Below are positions 24,780-34,959 of a DNA stretch of 64,000 nt, piece by piece. Under the pieces are notes generated by a model. It saw only the letters and a program-made list of their open reading frames with translations, did not search any database and had not been told where the DNA came from. The stretch is from Cladochytrium replicatum (lineage: Eukaryota; Chytridiomycota; Chytridiomycetes; Cladochytriales; Cladochytriaceae). Made by a program: the position numbers and the translations under genes. The number at the start of each line of letters is the position of its first letter. Within the stretch, counting starts at the first letter, position 1. Location: NCBI GenBank assembly GCA_025526935.1, contig JAHLKD010000039.1, forward strand, positions 248,001-312,000. Reading direction: 5' to 3'.

Positions 24780-26463
24780 CTACCGATATGTTCCGCCTCC
24801 CCTTCCAATAAATTTACCTCCTCCGCGCCCATAGCCTCCGCCACCTCCCATCGGACCACCCATCATGCCTGCGTTCCGCATAGGATAAACTCCGCCGCCG
24901 CGATTGAATCCAGGTCCTCCCATTCCAGGCCCCCCATTGCCCATACCCATGAACTCCCCTTCATAAAAATCTCCGTTGCCTCCTCCTCCTCCGCTAGTGG
25001 GGAAGGGTTGTTGCCTGAAACCCACCACCCCATTAACTCCCATGTTCCCCATCCCTCCCAACATCTGGCCTCCCATCATCGCATTCCCTCCCCCCATCAT
25101 CGAACCACCGCCCCCCATCCCTTGTGGCTTGTTGTAAGGGTGCATTCGATTTCCAACCGCAATGTTCGCTTGATTTCGCATTGGACCTCCCCCCATCATT
25201 CCCTGCATACCCATACCTCCTGGGGCAGATCCACCAAACATCATCTGCTGACCTGGCTGTTGCATCATGTTCGAGGTCATCCGTTGTTGCATTCCTCCCA
25301 TACCACCCCCCATCATACCGCCCATCTGATTACCCCCTCCCATTCCCATCATCGTGCCCATGCTTCCTCCACCGATAACAATACCGGCGCCCCCACCGCC
25401 TCCTTGTGTCATGCCCGCGTATGGTGTGTTCATTCCACCGCCCGGTCTGTTCGCGCCGATTGCACCGCCCATCGGTGCAGCATTCATTCCCGCAGTCCTC
25501 ATGACTCCAACTCCAGGTGCTCCTGTGGCTACGACACCTCCCACAGGAACCACGCCTGGTTGTTCGATTCGCAGCTCCTTTGGATCCTTGGGAACAATTC
25601 GGAATGGGTTATGTCGCTGGTGAGGCTCCAGCCAGTTCACAATAGGTTTTTTCCCATGAAGAGCTCTAAGTGAATATCTCAGAAACTGTAAAACTCAGAA
25701 TAACACTTGGCTCACATCTTCTCGAGAAGATCTTTGCAGTCCTGTGCGGCTTCTGCAGTAGTAAACTCCATGAACGCCATCCCTCTTGATTTTCCGTTTG
25801 CTTTATGTTCGTGGAACGTGATGGATTTGACCACAAGCTGATCTCCGACACCGGCATCGAGAGCAATCATTTTCAAATCTTCGTCGGTTGTCCACTTTTT
25901 AATATTTGAAAGATCGCATTATTTAGTTGATAATAATTTGAAAGACCCAGCATTCAACATACCCATGTGAGTTCACCAATGTAAAAGCTTCTTGTGCTCA
26001 AGCTACCTGGCGCTCCTGGGCCACCTTTTGCAGCCCACGTCCCAGAACCCTGCTGGTCCGCTCCAACCTCAGACACGTCAAGTACTTTGTAATGATGCTG
26101 TTGTCCATCTGGAGGAGATCCTCCCTTCACTGGCTGCTCCCCAACTTACCGATACAACTTATTCAGCATTGCCATTGTTAAGTCTTCTGGGAGATGATTT
26201 ACCTTCGGACCCGTAATCGTAATCGATAACATCATCTCCGCCCTCTTCGTGGTATCCAAAGTTGTCTGACGACACCCCACCTCTGCCCTTTCGAGAGTCC
26301 CCACGATCATGTTCTTCATCATCATAGAGCACTTCGTTCTGCTTGCAAATATGTCAAAAAACAGCCGAGAGTCCCAGAACGACCACAGCGAACGCCTTAC
26401 AGATGCTCCATTTCCGCCGCCGAAGTCGTCTCCGTAGAGATCAAAACCGTCATCATCCGCCAT
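24780..26463 (-). CDS. CPSF6: Cleavage factor Im large subunit (CFIm68/CPSF6-like)
   Basis: The first exon encodes MADDDGFDLYGDDFGGGNGAS, like the acidic IDLYDD start of CPSF6. The second encodes an acidic stretch, NEVLYDDEEHDRGDSR...DVIDYDYGSE. The RRM begins TRSFYIGELTW and continues across an intron at about 25965-25900 as WTTDEDLKMIALDAGVGDQL. The joint LTW|WTTDEDL is nearly identical to CPSF6 NLTWWTTDEDL. RNP1 is NGKSRGMAFMEF, and the segment ends LHGKKPIVNW. CFIm binds UGUA elements in pre-mRNA 3' ends with its CFIm25 partner and steers poly(A)-site choice in the nucleus. The C-terminal 260 residues are Gly/Met-rich (24790-25560), unlike the Pro-rich and RS-rich tail of animal CPSF6; a short RG-like end remains (GYGRGGGKFIGRGGG). 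It lies directly upstream of TAF2 on the same strand, about 105 bp away. Confidence 0.82.
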
Positions 26464-27437
26464 GTTTGTATTGAAAAGGCCGACCGTATGAAGCGTCGTT
26501 TAGTTCTGTTTACGGTTCGATCGTATCCTGGTCTATTTGAACACAGGTGGGGTACGGCAAACAAATGGAACACAGACGTTCAGGAAAGACAAGAAAGGTG
26601 AGTGGAATACACTGGTATTGAACGAAGCGTCTACAAGCAATCAATGCGAGAACAGGCCAAAGTAGAGTTCGGAATTTGCTTCCTTCGCAACATGGAGAAA
26701 AATTACAAGCAAACTTTGGGCAGAATTGACATTTGGGAGGCCAGTACTGGCTGGCGCATGTAACATTGTCTTTTCATCAATTCCTTTCCAGTTACATTCG
26801 ATGTTGTACCCGTCGGCAACTCAAACATACACCTTAATCTGACATCCGTTACATCCTTCATCACAGTTAAGGGGAAGCACACGAAACGAACCAAACTGTT
26901 GTACAAATCCATCTCGCTTGATGACAAAACGTACAAGAAACGTGAAAGCTGAGTTGGTACGGTCAGAACTATGGTAAGAACAACACAGGCTTGAAGTTCC
27001 AAAAATAAAGAGTGGAATAGCAGGAGAGCCTAAATCTTTTCAATAGAAAGAAATGTCCGATCGGAAGGAGAACAACATGGGAGCATGGGGTTGTTTAGAC
27101 AAACACCTTCTTACAAACGCACTATCACGAAGAACGCCTTGCCATACAAGCTACTACATTGGAAGGTAACAAAAATCGTACACAGCCCGGACAGGCTCGT
27201 TTGCTACAGCAAACTCGTCTGCGCAAAGCCAAGAATTGTACAGTTACTCGTACCAGCGATTATCCACGACTCTCTGCGAGATACGCTTTGCCGTTTACGG
27301 GTTGTTTCGTCCACAGGAATGTTGCTGGTGTGCTGTGTGGGTGTTGTTTGGGCACGTGCGAAAAGTGGCAATGATGATCAAGAATAATAATAATACAGCA
27401 ACCATTTAATTACACATCTCAAACTTCCCCATAATAA
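26464..27437. other. Intergenic region, nothing recognised
   Basis: About 1 kb. A minus-strand ORF at 26703-27002 (99 aa) and short plus-strand ORFs at 27085-27387 overlap in two frames; none shows family features. Confidence 0.4.
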
Positions 27438-28570
27438 CTACTGCTTCACTCCCGGCACCCATCCAAGAACCAAGGCAGAAGTATTCGCCCAGACAGTCCA
27501 TTCCTCGCCGGCTTGCACAATGCAATGATCTTCGTGCTCTGGGATCTTCAGCCCGCATCGCTGTGCTGGAACGGCACGCTCTGTTTCCTTGGGCGTATGT
27601 TTGGTGTGCGGTCGGGTGATAAGAGTTTGGGTACCCAGCTGGTGAGGTAACGAATAACACGAAGGAGAGCCAGACCAGATGCCCTTCCAATCGCCGCTTT
27701 CAGATCTTCCCAGTGGGCCAGGGAGATCAAATTGAGATTTGGTTCTTTGGATGCTCCCGCCATCGTCTGCATTGTAGCCAGCTGTATTAGCCATTCGTAA
27801 GAGATCTGCATCAATCTGACGCTGGTACATCCTCAGGAGAAACTCGACCACATCAAAGCGTTTTGACTCGACAGAGTCTTTGAGCAAGCCGGATCCAAGC
27901 ATCATCTGCACCTTTTCATCTTCGTTGAAATGGGATGAAATCGCCATGGAAGCCAAGACCAGCGCCCGTCATAGCTGCCCGTATCCTTCATTTCAGTGAC
28001 TGACGTCCATCCAAATGCACCTGTTGAGAACCACCAGAACATCAAAATGGCCATTCTGTGCTGCTCAGGAGAGAAGGGAAACACAGAACTCGTTTCTTTG
28101 GCGGAATTTTTGCTCTGCTGGCAAGCATCCCAAGAGATCAGAAGTCCTTTAGTTCCATTCCGTATGTATCAAAGATGTACGCAGGACAAGAATGTGCCCA
28201 GAGCTTGCAGCGACAATCAGAGCATCTGTGTGAGCAATCACGTGGTTCACGACAAATCTGCATCTGTTTGTTTGACTGGGTTCTTCACTGCTGTCTTCAA
28301 GTCCCTTGTTTCAGAGACCAGCAGAGATTGATTTCGGAAAAAGTGCGTCGTCATTTGTAGTCAACAGATTGTGGGGACCAGATTTGCTGGCGACTTCAGT
28401 GCACCACCCTTTCGAAGATTGGACATGCTGCTCACATCCCAACGCTGCAGTAGCGGGCTGACAATTCAAAGTTCCGCTTTTCGCCGCTGTATCAGCTCCT
28501 TGTTGGCTCGCATATCCAATGGACGACATCCATGTGCATATTCTGGGCAGCCAGAACAACTTCCAAAAGA
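27438..28570 (-). pseudogene. Decayed ankyrin-repeat-like gene
   Basis: Minus-strand fragments in different frames read like ankyrin helices: VVLAAQNMHMDVVHWICEP (near 28560), ALIVAASSGHILVLRT (near 28220), AQNGHFDVLVVLNR (near 28050) and LLKDSVESKRFDVVEFLLRM (near 27850). Stops and frame changes separate them, and the gaps lack clear introns. The longest remaining ORF is 27438-27956 (172 aa); past its ankyrin-like start it carries no repeat pattern. I infer a degenerate copy of an ankyrin-type gene. A real multi-exon gene with unusual splicing is possible. No function is assigned. Confidence 0.4.
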
Positions 28571-28749
28571 GATGTTTTTGGATTGATTTCGTTGTCGACT
28601 AGTTGATCCTCAATTGTTTCCCTTAATAGCTCAGTCAGGAGCATTTATGTTGTTAAAGGACTGGGAAGGTGTGTTGGATTATGCAAGTTACTGGACTCTA
28701 TAAGACTATATCAGTCGCTCTAGCATTTATACACAAAACACACTACGAC

Positions 28750-29105
28750 TAAGGTTCAGCGGGTCCGGGTCAGGTCCGGGTTAGAAAGTCAACCTGAAAA
28801 AACCGAATGTCAGGTTGTGTATGTCCGGGGACCTGCTGGGTCACTGCAGGAAGCAGCGCCGAACCCAGACCCGCAGTTATCGTAACCCGTACCAGACCCT
28901 GACCCTGTCTGTTTTGCGTTTTAACTTGAACTAAAAGAAGGTAAAATAAACCTTGATTGTGTCTTCTTGGAAAGTGTCTACGTGGACAGAAAGTGCAGCT
29001 CTCGAGGTCTGTTGTGGATAGAAAAAGTTTGTTACAAAACCTCGATTGTCATTTTGGAAAGTGTCCGCATGGACAGAAAATACAAATGGCTTCCTTCTAT
29101 CTTTC
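28750..29105. mobile_element. Truncated hAT left end
   Basis: The segment starts TAAGGTTCAGCGGGTCCGGG, followed by GC-rich CCGGGT motifs, like the terminus of the complete hAT element downstream. It then carries two copies of the palindrome TGTCYRCRTGGACA (near 28975 and 29061) with flanking sequence shared with 34900-34990 and 35560-35690. There is no matching right end, so it is a truncated relative. Confidence 0.6.
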
Positions 29106-29531
29106 TTATGGGAACAGTAATTAGTAATGGAAGCCGTACCTTTATATATGGATGCACACTGGTTGAAACGCGTTGACGTTAAAAACCAAGGGCTTCTCCT
29201 GGCAGCGGTAGGGCGCTTTTAGGCGTACTGTGGCTAGCACAACAGCTCCAGGTTCCGTCTCTTGGCCCAGTACCTGTTCTCCCAGGTGTGTGTATATGCC
29301 TAATAATGAGGCAAGCTGTACACCACCAAAGCTGGTCAGGCAACCAGGGAATGCTGTGGTCAAAGATATTGGTCATATCAACTCCTATATTCAAGTGAAC
29401 AGTGCGTGTGGGGATACCTGTGACATTGGTCACATCAACTCAAAGGACCAAGCCACACCAAATTCCCCCACTAAATGCCACCATCACTCTACACAGAACC
29501 TGCCAAACATGGAAATAAATACATGAAATAC
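29106..29531. other. Spacer between two hAT copies
   Basis: About 425 bp of non-coding sequence with no recognised feature. Short ORFs overlap on both strands. Confidence 0.4.
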
Positions 29532-29539
29532 AAGTCCAT
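29532..29539. repeat. 8-bp target-site duplication, left copy
   Basis: AAGTCCAT sits immediately outside the left terminus of the hAT element and is repeated at 35876-35883. Eight bp is the hallmark duplication length of hAT transposons. Confidence 0.85.
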
Positions 29540-29839
29540 TACGGTTTGGCGGGTCCGGGTCGGGTCCGGGTTTCAGTGGCGACCCGCACCAAACCCTTTG
29601 GGTCGGGTCGTGTTTGTCTGGGGACCCGCCGGGTCACTGATGGGTACAAAGGGAATACCCGGACCCGAAGTGGTTGAAACCTGTACCCGACCCTGACCCG
29701 CCGGGTTTTTGCTCCACAGGAGAGGATTGATGGAATTTTGAGTTAGACCACGGATATTTACATGAACACTTTGTGTCTGTGTGGACAGTGTGTATTTTAG
29801 AAACACTATCGTAAAAAGAAACAAAACTCCACTGAGCAA

Positions 29840-31522
29840 TCACAAGTTGATAGGTGGAACAGCCCAAATCAGCTTCTGTATCTGGTTCATATTGTCAGAG
29901 TCCCATCCACCACTGGTTACGTCCTTCGCCAACCCAGTCCTGATGAACCGATCAATGTCGTCATTTGAAAGCATGAAATCCTTGGCTAAACCTGTCTTCC
30001 AAGGTTTCCAATCCACCTCAGGGAGTGTTATGGACGAAAGATGCCCGATGTATGCCGTCCAGAACCTTAGCCACTCAGAAGGATATGCATCCACTAATGC
30101 CCTGAACATGCGATAGATAGTGGCAGACGTACTTAGCGAATTATTGTGCCGTATCCAGTTTCCGAGCAAAATGTGCACCCTAAGAAGAGTAAGGCTGCTC
30201 TGAGAACTGCTACTTGAAGTTGATATTCGGCTTGAGCGGTCGTCTGATTCAACAAATATGGGCCGTAAAAACTCATTTCGGGAGAGGACTTCGTAGTTTA
30301 CATTGACGTACTTGATTGATGGTGGAAGAGACGGCAATTTGAGGTCATAAATAACCTCATTGATCTTATGCATCTGGAAGCAGATACCCTGGATGACCTC
30401 TTTCACCAAAAGGATAGTCGTACGACGATGCTGCTGCAGGCTAAGCAATGCAAGGGAACTCGTTGGAGAACTGGTTCGATGTACCTTCGGAATTCTACCA
30501 ATCCCCTTGATAGCCGACGATATGCTTATTAGGCCGCCTGTTGATGTTGGCGCCGCAGGTGCTGCAGCTTCTGAATGACCAGGCTGTCGTTTCAGAGCAG
30601 CAAGCTCTCCCTCCAGGGCGGTCACACGTGATTTCCATTGTGAAATCTCCTGGGAAGTTGCCTGCTTCTCCCTTTCCATTGCAGCGGTGATCTCCCTGAA
30701 TCTTGCTAGCTCTTCGTGCTCGCCGTGCTGAATCAATGCACCCGCCCTGCCCAATTCATCAATGAGAGCCTTCTCTCGCACTTCTGCTGCGATGCGGGTC
30801 CTTCTCTCGTTCATTGCAGTCTCTTCAAGATCTTTTGTCATGTTCAACAGTCGTTCTGACTGTTTGAGGACCTGTTTTGTCCTTTCACGGTCCTCATCTG
30901 CTCGTTTGATGGTCGCTTGGAACTCGTCAACCTTTGCAGTGACGGGCATTCCTCTGTAAATGCCGTACTTGTGTCCCTGCCGCCTGTAAAAGTCCAGAAA
31001 TGTTGTTTCCTTCTGAAAGGAAGAGCTTTTCAAGCACTCCATACGATAGGCGTTTGCTGCTGTTATGAACTCCGTTCGTCCACTGCATTCATCGTGAATT
31101 TCGTTCAGGGCTTGACGAACTAGCTTGCTGTCAGAGTTAAGTCGGTTGATCAACCCTTGAAGAACAAATCTTGGGCCGCATTCATCACGATTTGTTTGAC
31201 AGTTGCTGATGAAGTCCTCCGAGTCGTAGCTGTGGCCGCTCGCTTTGAATTTTCGATACCAAAGTCGTATGTCTGAAGCAGGACAGAGTCCGTCGATGAG
31301 CAAATAGTCAGCATCCCCGTTAGTACCACGTCGCGCCGGTTTCTTTGAAGGAGCTGTCGATTTGACATCTGTCGATTTGACATCAAGGCCAACTTCTGCT
31401 TCTTCCACTTCAGAACCCGATGCCAGAGATGTTTCAGGTGCAGTCACAGGTTCTGCACTTGATTCTCTTTCAGATGATGGTCTGGATTGTTTTAACGCTC
31501 GCTTCTTTGTAGTTCGAGGCAT
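29840..31522 (-). CDS. hAT-encoded accessory protein, coiled-coil, unknown function
   Basis: An uninterrupted ATG-initiated ORF of 560 residues lies wholly inside the hAT element, on the same strand as the transposase. The N-terminus is basic (MPRTTKKRALKQSR), then acidic and Ser-rich to about residue 75. A compact Trp/Cys-containing region follows (LWYRKFKASGHSYDSEDFI, CQTNRDECG). Residues of about 205-325 look like a long heptad coiled coil (KQSERLLNMTKDLEE, ALEGELAALKRQ). The C-terminal part is globular, with SEWLRFWTAYIGHL and LPEVDWKPWKTGLAKDF. I recognise no domain. It could be a DNA-binding or assembly cofactor for transposition, a captured host gene, or a regulator; this is inference from position only. 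Confidence 0.7.
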   Translation of the reverse strand: MPRTTKKRALKQSRPSSERESSAEPVTAPETSLASGSEVEEAEVGLDVKSTDVKSTAPSKKPARRGTNGDADYLLIDGLCPASDIRLWYRKFKASGHSYDSEDFISNCQTNRDECGPRFVLQGLINRLNSDSKLVRQALNEIHDECSGRTEFITAANAYRMECLKSSSFQKETTFLDFYRRQGHKYGIYRGMPVTAKVDEFQATIKRADEDRERTKQVLKQSERLLNMTKDLEETAMNERRTRIAAEVREKALIDELGRAGALIQHGEHEELARFREITAAMEREKQATSQEISQWKSRVTALEGELAALKRQPGHSEAAAPAAPTSTGGLISISSAIKGIGRIPKVHRTSSPTSSLALLSLQQHRRTTILLVKEVIQGICFQMHKINEVIYDLKLPSLPPSIKYVNVNYEVLSRNEFLRPIFVESDDRSSRISTSSSSSQSSLTLLRVHILLGNWIRHNNSLSTSATIYRMFRALVDAYPSEWLRFWTAYIGHLSSITLPEVDWKPWKTGLAKDFMLSNDDIDRFIRTGLAKDVTSGGWDSDNMNQIQKLIWAVPPINL

Positions 31523-31689
31523 GGTGTTTGTGCTCTTTGTCGTGGGAAGATACTGGCCCGGTGTTCTTAGCCGGAATGTTACAGGAATGTATGCTATAAT
31601 ACTTCCCTGACACTATAGTTTTCTACCCGATCTGAAAATAATAATAAGCTAGGAAAGAAACTGGCTAGTAACATTGATAGAGAGGATTC

Positions 31690-32361
31690 TGTCCGGGTGG
31701 ACAGAATCGTATTGCTAGTAACATTGATAGAGAGGTTAGTTGTATTGGGTAGAGATCACTTAAGTACCGTCAATGAGTTGAGAAAGTGTCCGGGTGGACA
31801 GAATCTTATTGCTAGTAACATTAATAGAGAGGTTAGCTGTACCTGATAGAAATTACTGAAGTACCGTCAATGAGTTGAGAAAGTGTCCGGGGGGACAGAA
31901 TCCTATTCTACCCAGACAGACACAGTGACACTCAGTCTCCCAGATTTCTGTCCACCTGGACACTTTCTCAACTCATTGACGGTACTTCAGTAATCTCTAT
32001 CAGGTACAGCTAACCTCTCTACAAATACTACTAGCAATAGGATTCTGTCCACCCGGACACTTTCTCAACTCATTGACGGTACTTCAGTAATTTCTATCAG
32101 GTACAGCTAACCTCTCTATTAATGTTACTAGCAATAAGATTCTGTCCACCCGGACACTTTCTCAACTCATTGACGGTACTTCAGTGATCTCTATCAAGTA
32201 CAGCTAACCTCTCTAATAATGTTACTAGCAATAAGATTCTGTCCACCAGGACACTTTCTCAACTCATTGACGGTACTTCACTGATACTTCACTGATCTCG
32301 ATCAAGTACAACCAACCTCTCTACAAATACTACTTGTAATAGGATTCTGTCCAGGCGGTCG
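31690..32361. repeat. Inverted satellite array of ~97-bp units (3 direct, 5 reversed)
   Basis: A 14-bp near-palindrome, TGTCCGGGTGGACA, occurs at 31690, 31787 and 31884 with exactly 97-bp spacing. The unit then appears in reverse orientation at 31949, 32046, 32143 and 32240, again 97 bp apart, with a degraded copy at 32348. The shared filler includes CAATGAGTTGAGAAAG and TTGCTAGTAACATT. The region is therefore a large imperfect hairpin between the two hAT genes. Confidence 0.85.
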
Positions 32362-32419
32362 CTTTCTCAACTCCTGGACGGTACTTCAACAGATGAACAG
32401 TCTAAACAACAATTTATAT

Positions 32420-34855
32420 TTAAAAGAGTGGGTTATCATCAGTTGCTTCCAACTCTAATACCACATCAAAATCCTCGCCAAAATTATGCACCTTTACAAA
32501 ATCCTCACTAACATCACTTTTTGAATCTAGGGAATCATTTTTGAACGGTTCTTCAGCACTCAATTGATGCAACAAGTCATGACGGCACATCAACGCATTT
32601 ATTGTTCTTGGAGCAAGGCGGTTGCGAGTTGCAGGTACCAAATCAACCCCGGCTGAAAACTTTCGTTTGACTGGAGCGCTTGTTGCTGGTATTCCTAAAT
32701 AGTCCATTGCCATCTGGCTTAGGGCTGGAAAGTTCACACTTCCAACGGTCTTCCACCAGTCCATAATATTGATTGGCTTCCCATCAGAATCAATACCGCG
32801 GAGTACCTGATCGCCAAGATAGCGATCCAGCTCATCTTTTTCCTCAGGAATCTCTTCTTGCCAGATGAAAACGGATCTAATGGCTCTCAAGCGTTCAGCG
32901 TCCGTTTTCTTCTGTCTATCACCGGAAGCTCCGCTCGAATCGTGTCGACGTTCTGGCGTGTTTCCAAAAACATCGGCACCACTGTTCTTGATTTTCCGTG
33001 ACTTATACGATTCCTCCCAGACTTTCCGCACTAGGGTGACCTGATCCCTTCCTACATCTTTCTCCCAAGCCTTTGAAAATCGATAATATTGATCCTTAAA
33101 ACGAGGATCGAGTACCGTAGCAACTGCTAAACACGGGCTCTTAGCGATTGAGTAATATATTCTCAGCTTATCTAGTGCATTTCGAAATGCTTTGGTGAAA
33201 GTTTCATCTAATTCTGCATCCTCTAGGTCCTCCAGTTGATCGATAAGATCGTTGTAAAATGGAATAACAAGCAGAAGTGTTGGATATCTAGACCCCTCGA
33301 TTGCCTTTGATATAACCTCGAAAACACTCAAACCATCCCGGATCTTCTGTAGGACCTCCCATTGCTTTGGATTTATTGACCAATCTTTCAAAGAATCTTC
33401 AATCCAGCATATTTTGTCCATTGCCTCTCGTAGCTGTAAGGCTCGTTTGACCATATGGAACGTGCTATTCCAGCGAGTTGTCACATCGATAATTGGTAAT
33501 AGAGGAACCAGTTTCACAAATCGGCACGAATCAATAAATGAGCTTTGTCGTTTTGGGGAAGACCGGATTCCTCTGACTAGCCGTCGAAGAAGGTTTATGA
33601 CATTAACGCCGGAGTTATCGTCATTTGCGACTGTGTCCCCTGCGGGCGCGAATGTATCGATAAAATCCTTTGCTGCAAGATTGATAATGTGTGCCATACA
33701 CCGCATGTGTTGAGTTTCTGCAGACCACGCAATATCCCTATCTTCCAAGAGCGTCTCCAGCTTAGCACTCATGGTAAAGTTGTTTGAACCATTGTCGGTT
33801 GTAATGCACAATAAGCGTTCACCCGATAGCATGCCAAATTCATCCAGACACTTGACAAGCTGACTAGCCATGGCGACGCCTTCATGCTTTCCAACCATCG
33901 GAATCATCTGCAGCAGCAAGTCCTGCGGCTCCCATTCTTTCGTGATGAAGTGGGCAGTAATTCCAAGAAAAGAAATCTGGTTCTTCGATGTCCAACAGTC
34001 AGCTGTTATTGATACTTTTGAAGGCGAACCAACAATCAGACCTTTAATGAGCTCCTTCTGCCTATCGTAAAGATCCATCTCCTTTTGCTTCACTGCTTTT
34101 GCCGTCTTTGGTGTATAGTTTGGCTGAAAAGTCTTCAGCATGCTGACAAAGAACTCGTTCTCCACAACAGTAAAAGCCTGATTGTCTGCAGCAATCCAGT
34201 CCAAAATCGACCGCCACGCTACGTCTGGATTGAACACAAAGTTTTGCTCCTTCTCCTGCGAGCCGAAATTCAATGTCTGTTGTCCCTTGGGGACGATGTC
34301 CAACAGTCCAAGCGACCTGGCAATACTTCCATGGTGGTTTTTCAGATGCCGGAGGAAGTTTTTTGTTGATCCCGTCTTATCGACCTTCTGGCTCCACTTG
34401 CATTTCGCAACCAAACATGTTCTCAGACCATTATCAACCTTATAGTAATCCTTCGCTATGCCGCCTCGACTACCTCTACAGTCCGACATGCTATCAACAT
34501 CTGCGTCTGATGAAAGCATTGATGGTTGAACTGATCCAGCTGCAGGCTCCTGTCGCACTGAAGAGTCAGCAAAACTAACGTCGGCAGGAAGCTGTGGTGC
34601 ATGCTGAGAAGCCGGGCCCAACTCGCTGGAGTCATTGGAAGAAGATGTGGAGCTCGGCTCTCGAGCGCTGTTGTTGCCACCGTGTCCTGATACACGTCTG
34701 CGTTTGTCCTGCATGATGTTCCCCTCGCTGGACGCCTCTGAAATTTGGGGGGCTGGCAGACTTCGCTTCCGTGTGTCAAGCGGATGACTGTCCACCAGTC
34801 TTTGGCTTGCGTCGGACGCTGCCTTACGCTTTGGTTTAACAAAGGCGGCGTCCAT
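32420..34855 (-). CDS. hAT transposase, BED finger and hATC domain
   Basis: This single-exon ORF encodes 811 residues. After a basic/Ser-rich N-terminus, a BED-type zinc finger is visible (CLVAKCKWSQ...NFLRHLKNHH). The RNase-H-like core has Asp in SITADCWTSKNQ and in ITTDNGSNN, plus the CMAHIINLAAKDF motif. The C-terminal hATC dimerisation region reads FPALSQMAMDYLGIPATSAP...RNRLAPRTINALMC. In hAT enzymes the latter region usually has S-E-R before the Phe-Ser pair, with Glu as the third catalytic residue. Here it reads SAPVKRKFS, with Lys (AAA) at the place of Glu. The ORF has no stop or frameshift. It would cut and paste the surrounding element if active; the substitution argues otherwise. 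Confidence 0.92.
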   Translation of the reverse strand: MDAAFVKPKRKAASDASQRLVDSHPLDTRKRSLPAPQISEASSEGNIMQDKRRRVSGHGGNNSAREPSSTSSSNDSSELGPASQHAPQLPADVSFADSSVRQEPAAGSVQPSMLSSDADVDSMSDCRGSRGGIAKDYYKVDNGLRTCLVAKCKWSQKVDKTGSTKNFLRHLKNHHGSIARSLGLLDIVPKGQQTLNFGSQEKEQNFVFNPDVAWRSILDWIAADNQAFTVVENEFFVSMLKTFQPNYTPKTAKAVKQKEMDLYDRQKELIKGLIVGSPSKVSITADCWTSKNQISFLGITAHFITKEWEPQDLLLQMIPMVGKHEGVAMASQLVKCLDEFGMLSGERLLCITTDNGSNNFTMSAKLETLLEDRDIAWSAETQHMRCMAHIINLAAKDFIDTFAPAGDTVANDDNSGVNVINLLRRLVRGIRSSPKRQSSFIDSCRFVKLVPLLPIIDVTTRWNSTFHMVKRALQLREAMDKICWIEDSLKDWSINPKQWEVLQKIRDGLSVFEVISKAIEGSRYPTLLLVIPFYNDLIDQLEDLEDAELDETFTKAFRNALDKLRIYYSIAKSPCLAVATVLDPRFKDQYYRFSKAWEKDVGRDQVTLVRKVWEESYKSRKIKNSGADVFGNTPERRHDSSGASGDRQKKTDAERLRAIRSVFIWQEEIPEEKDELDRYLGDQVLRGIDSDGKPINIMDWWKTVGSVNFPALSQMAMDYLGIPATSAPVKRKFSAGVDLVPATRNRLAPRTINALMCRHDLLHQLSAEEPFKNDSLDSKSDVSEDFVKVHNFGEDFDVVLELEATDDNPLF

Positions 34856-34959
34856 TTTTGCTGTGGTGTGGCTGGAACGTTACCGACTCTAATGTCCAGG
34901 TGCACAGAAAGCACAGCTCTCGAGGTCTGTCGTGGTAGAAATTGTTTGTTACAGAACTT

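Noticed and set aside
24777-25673. 298-residue plus-strand ORF rich in His, Ser and Pro
   Set aside because: It overlaps the Gly/Met-rich CFIm68 exon; biased composition keeps the opposite frames open.
31680-32400. CRISPR-like array because of regular spacing
   Set aside because: The whole 97-bp unit is conserved, not just a short repeat with unique spacers; orientation flips and the setting is inside a eukaryotic hAT element.
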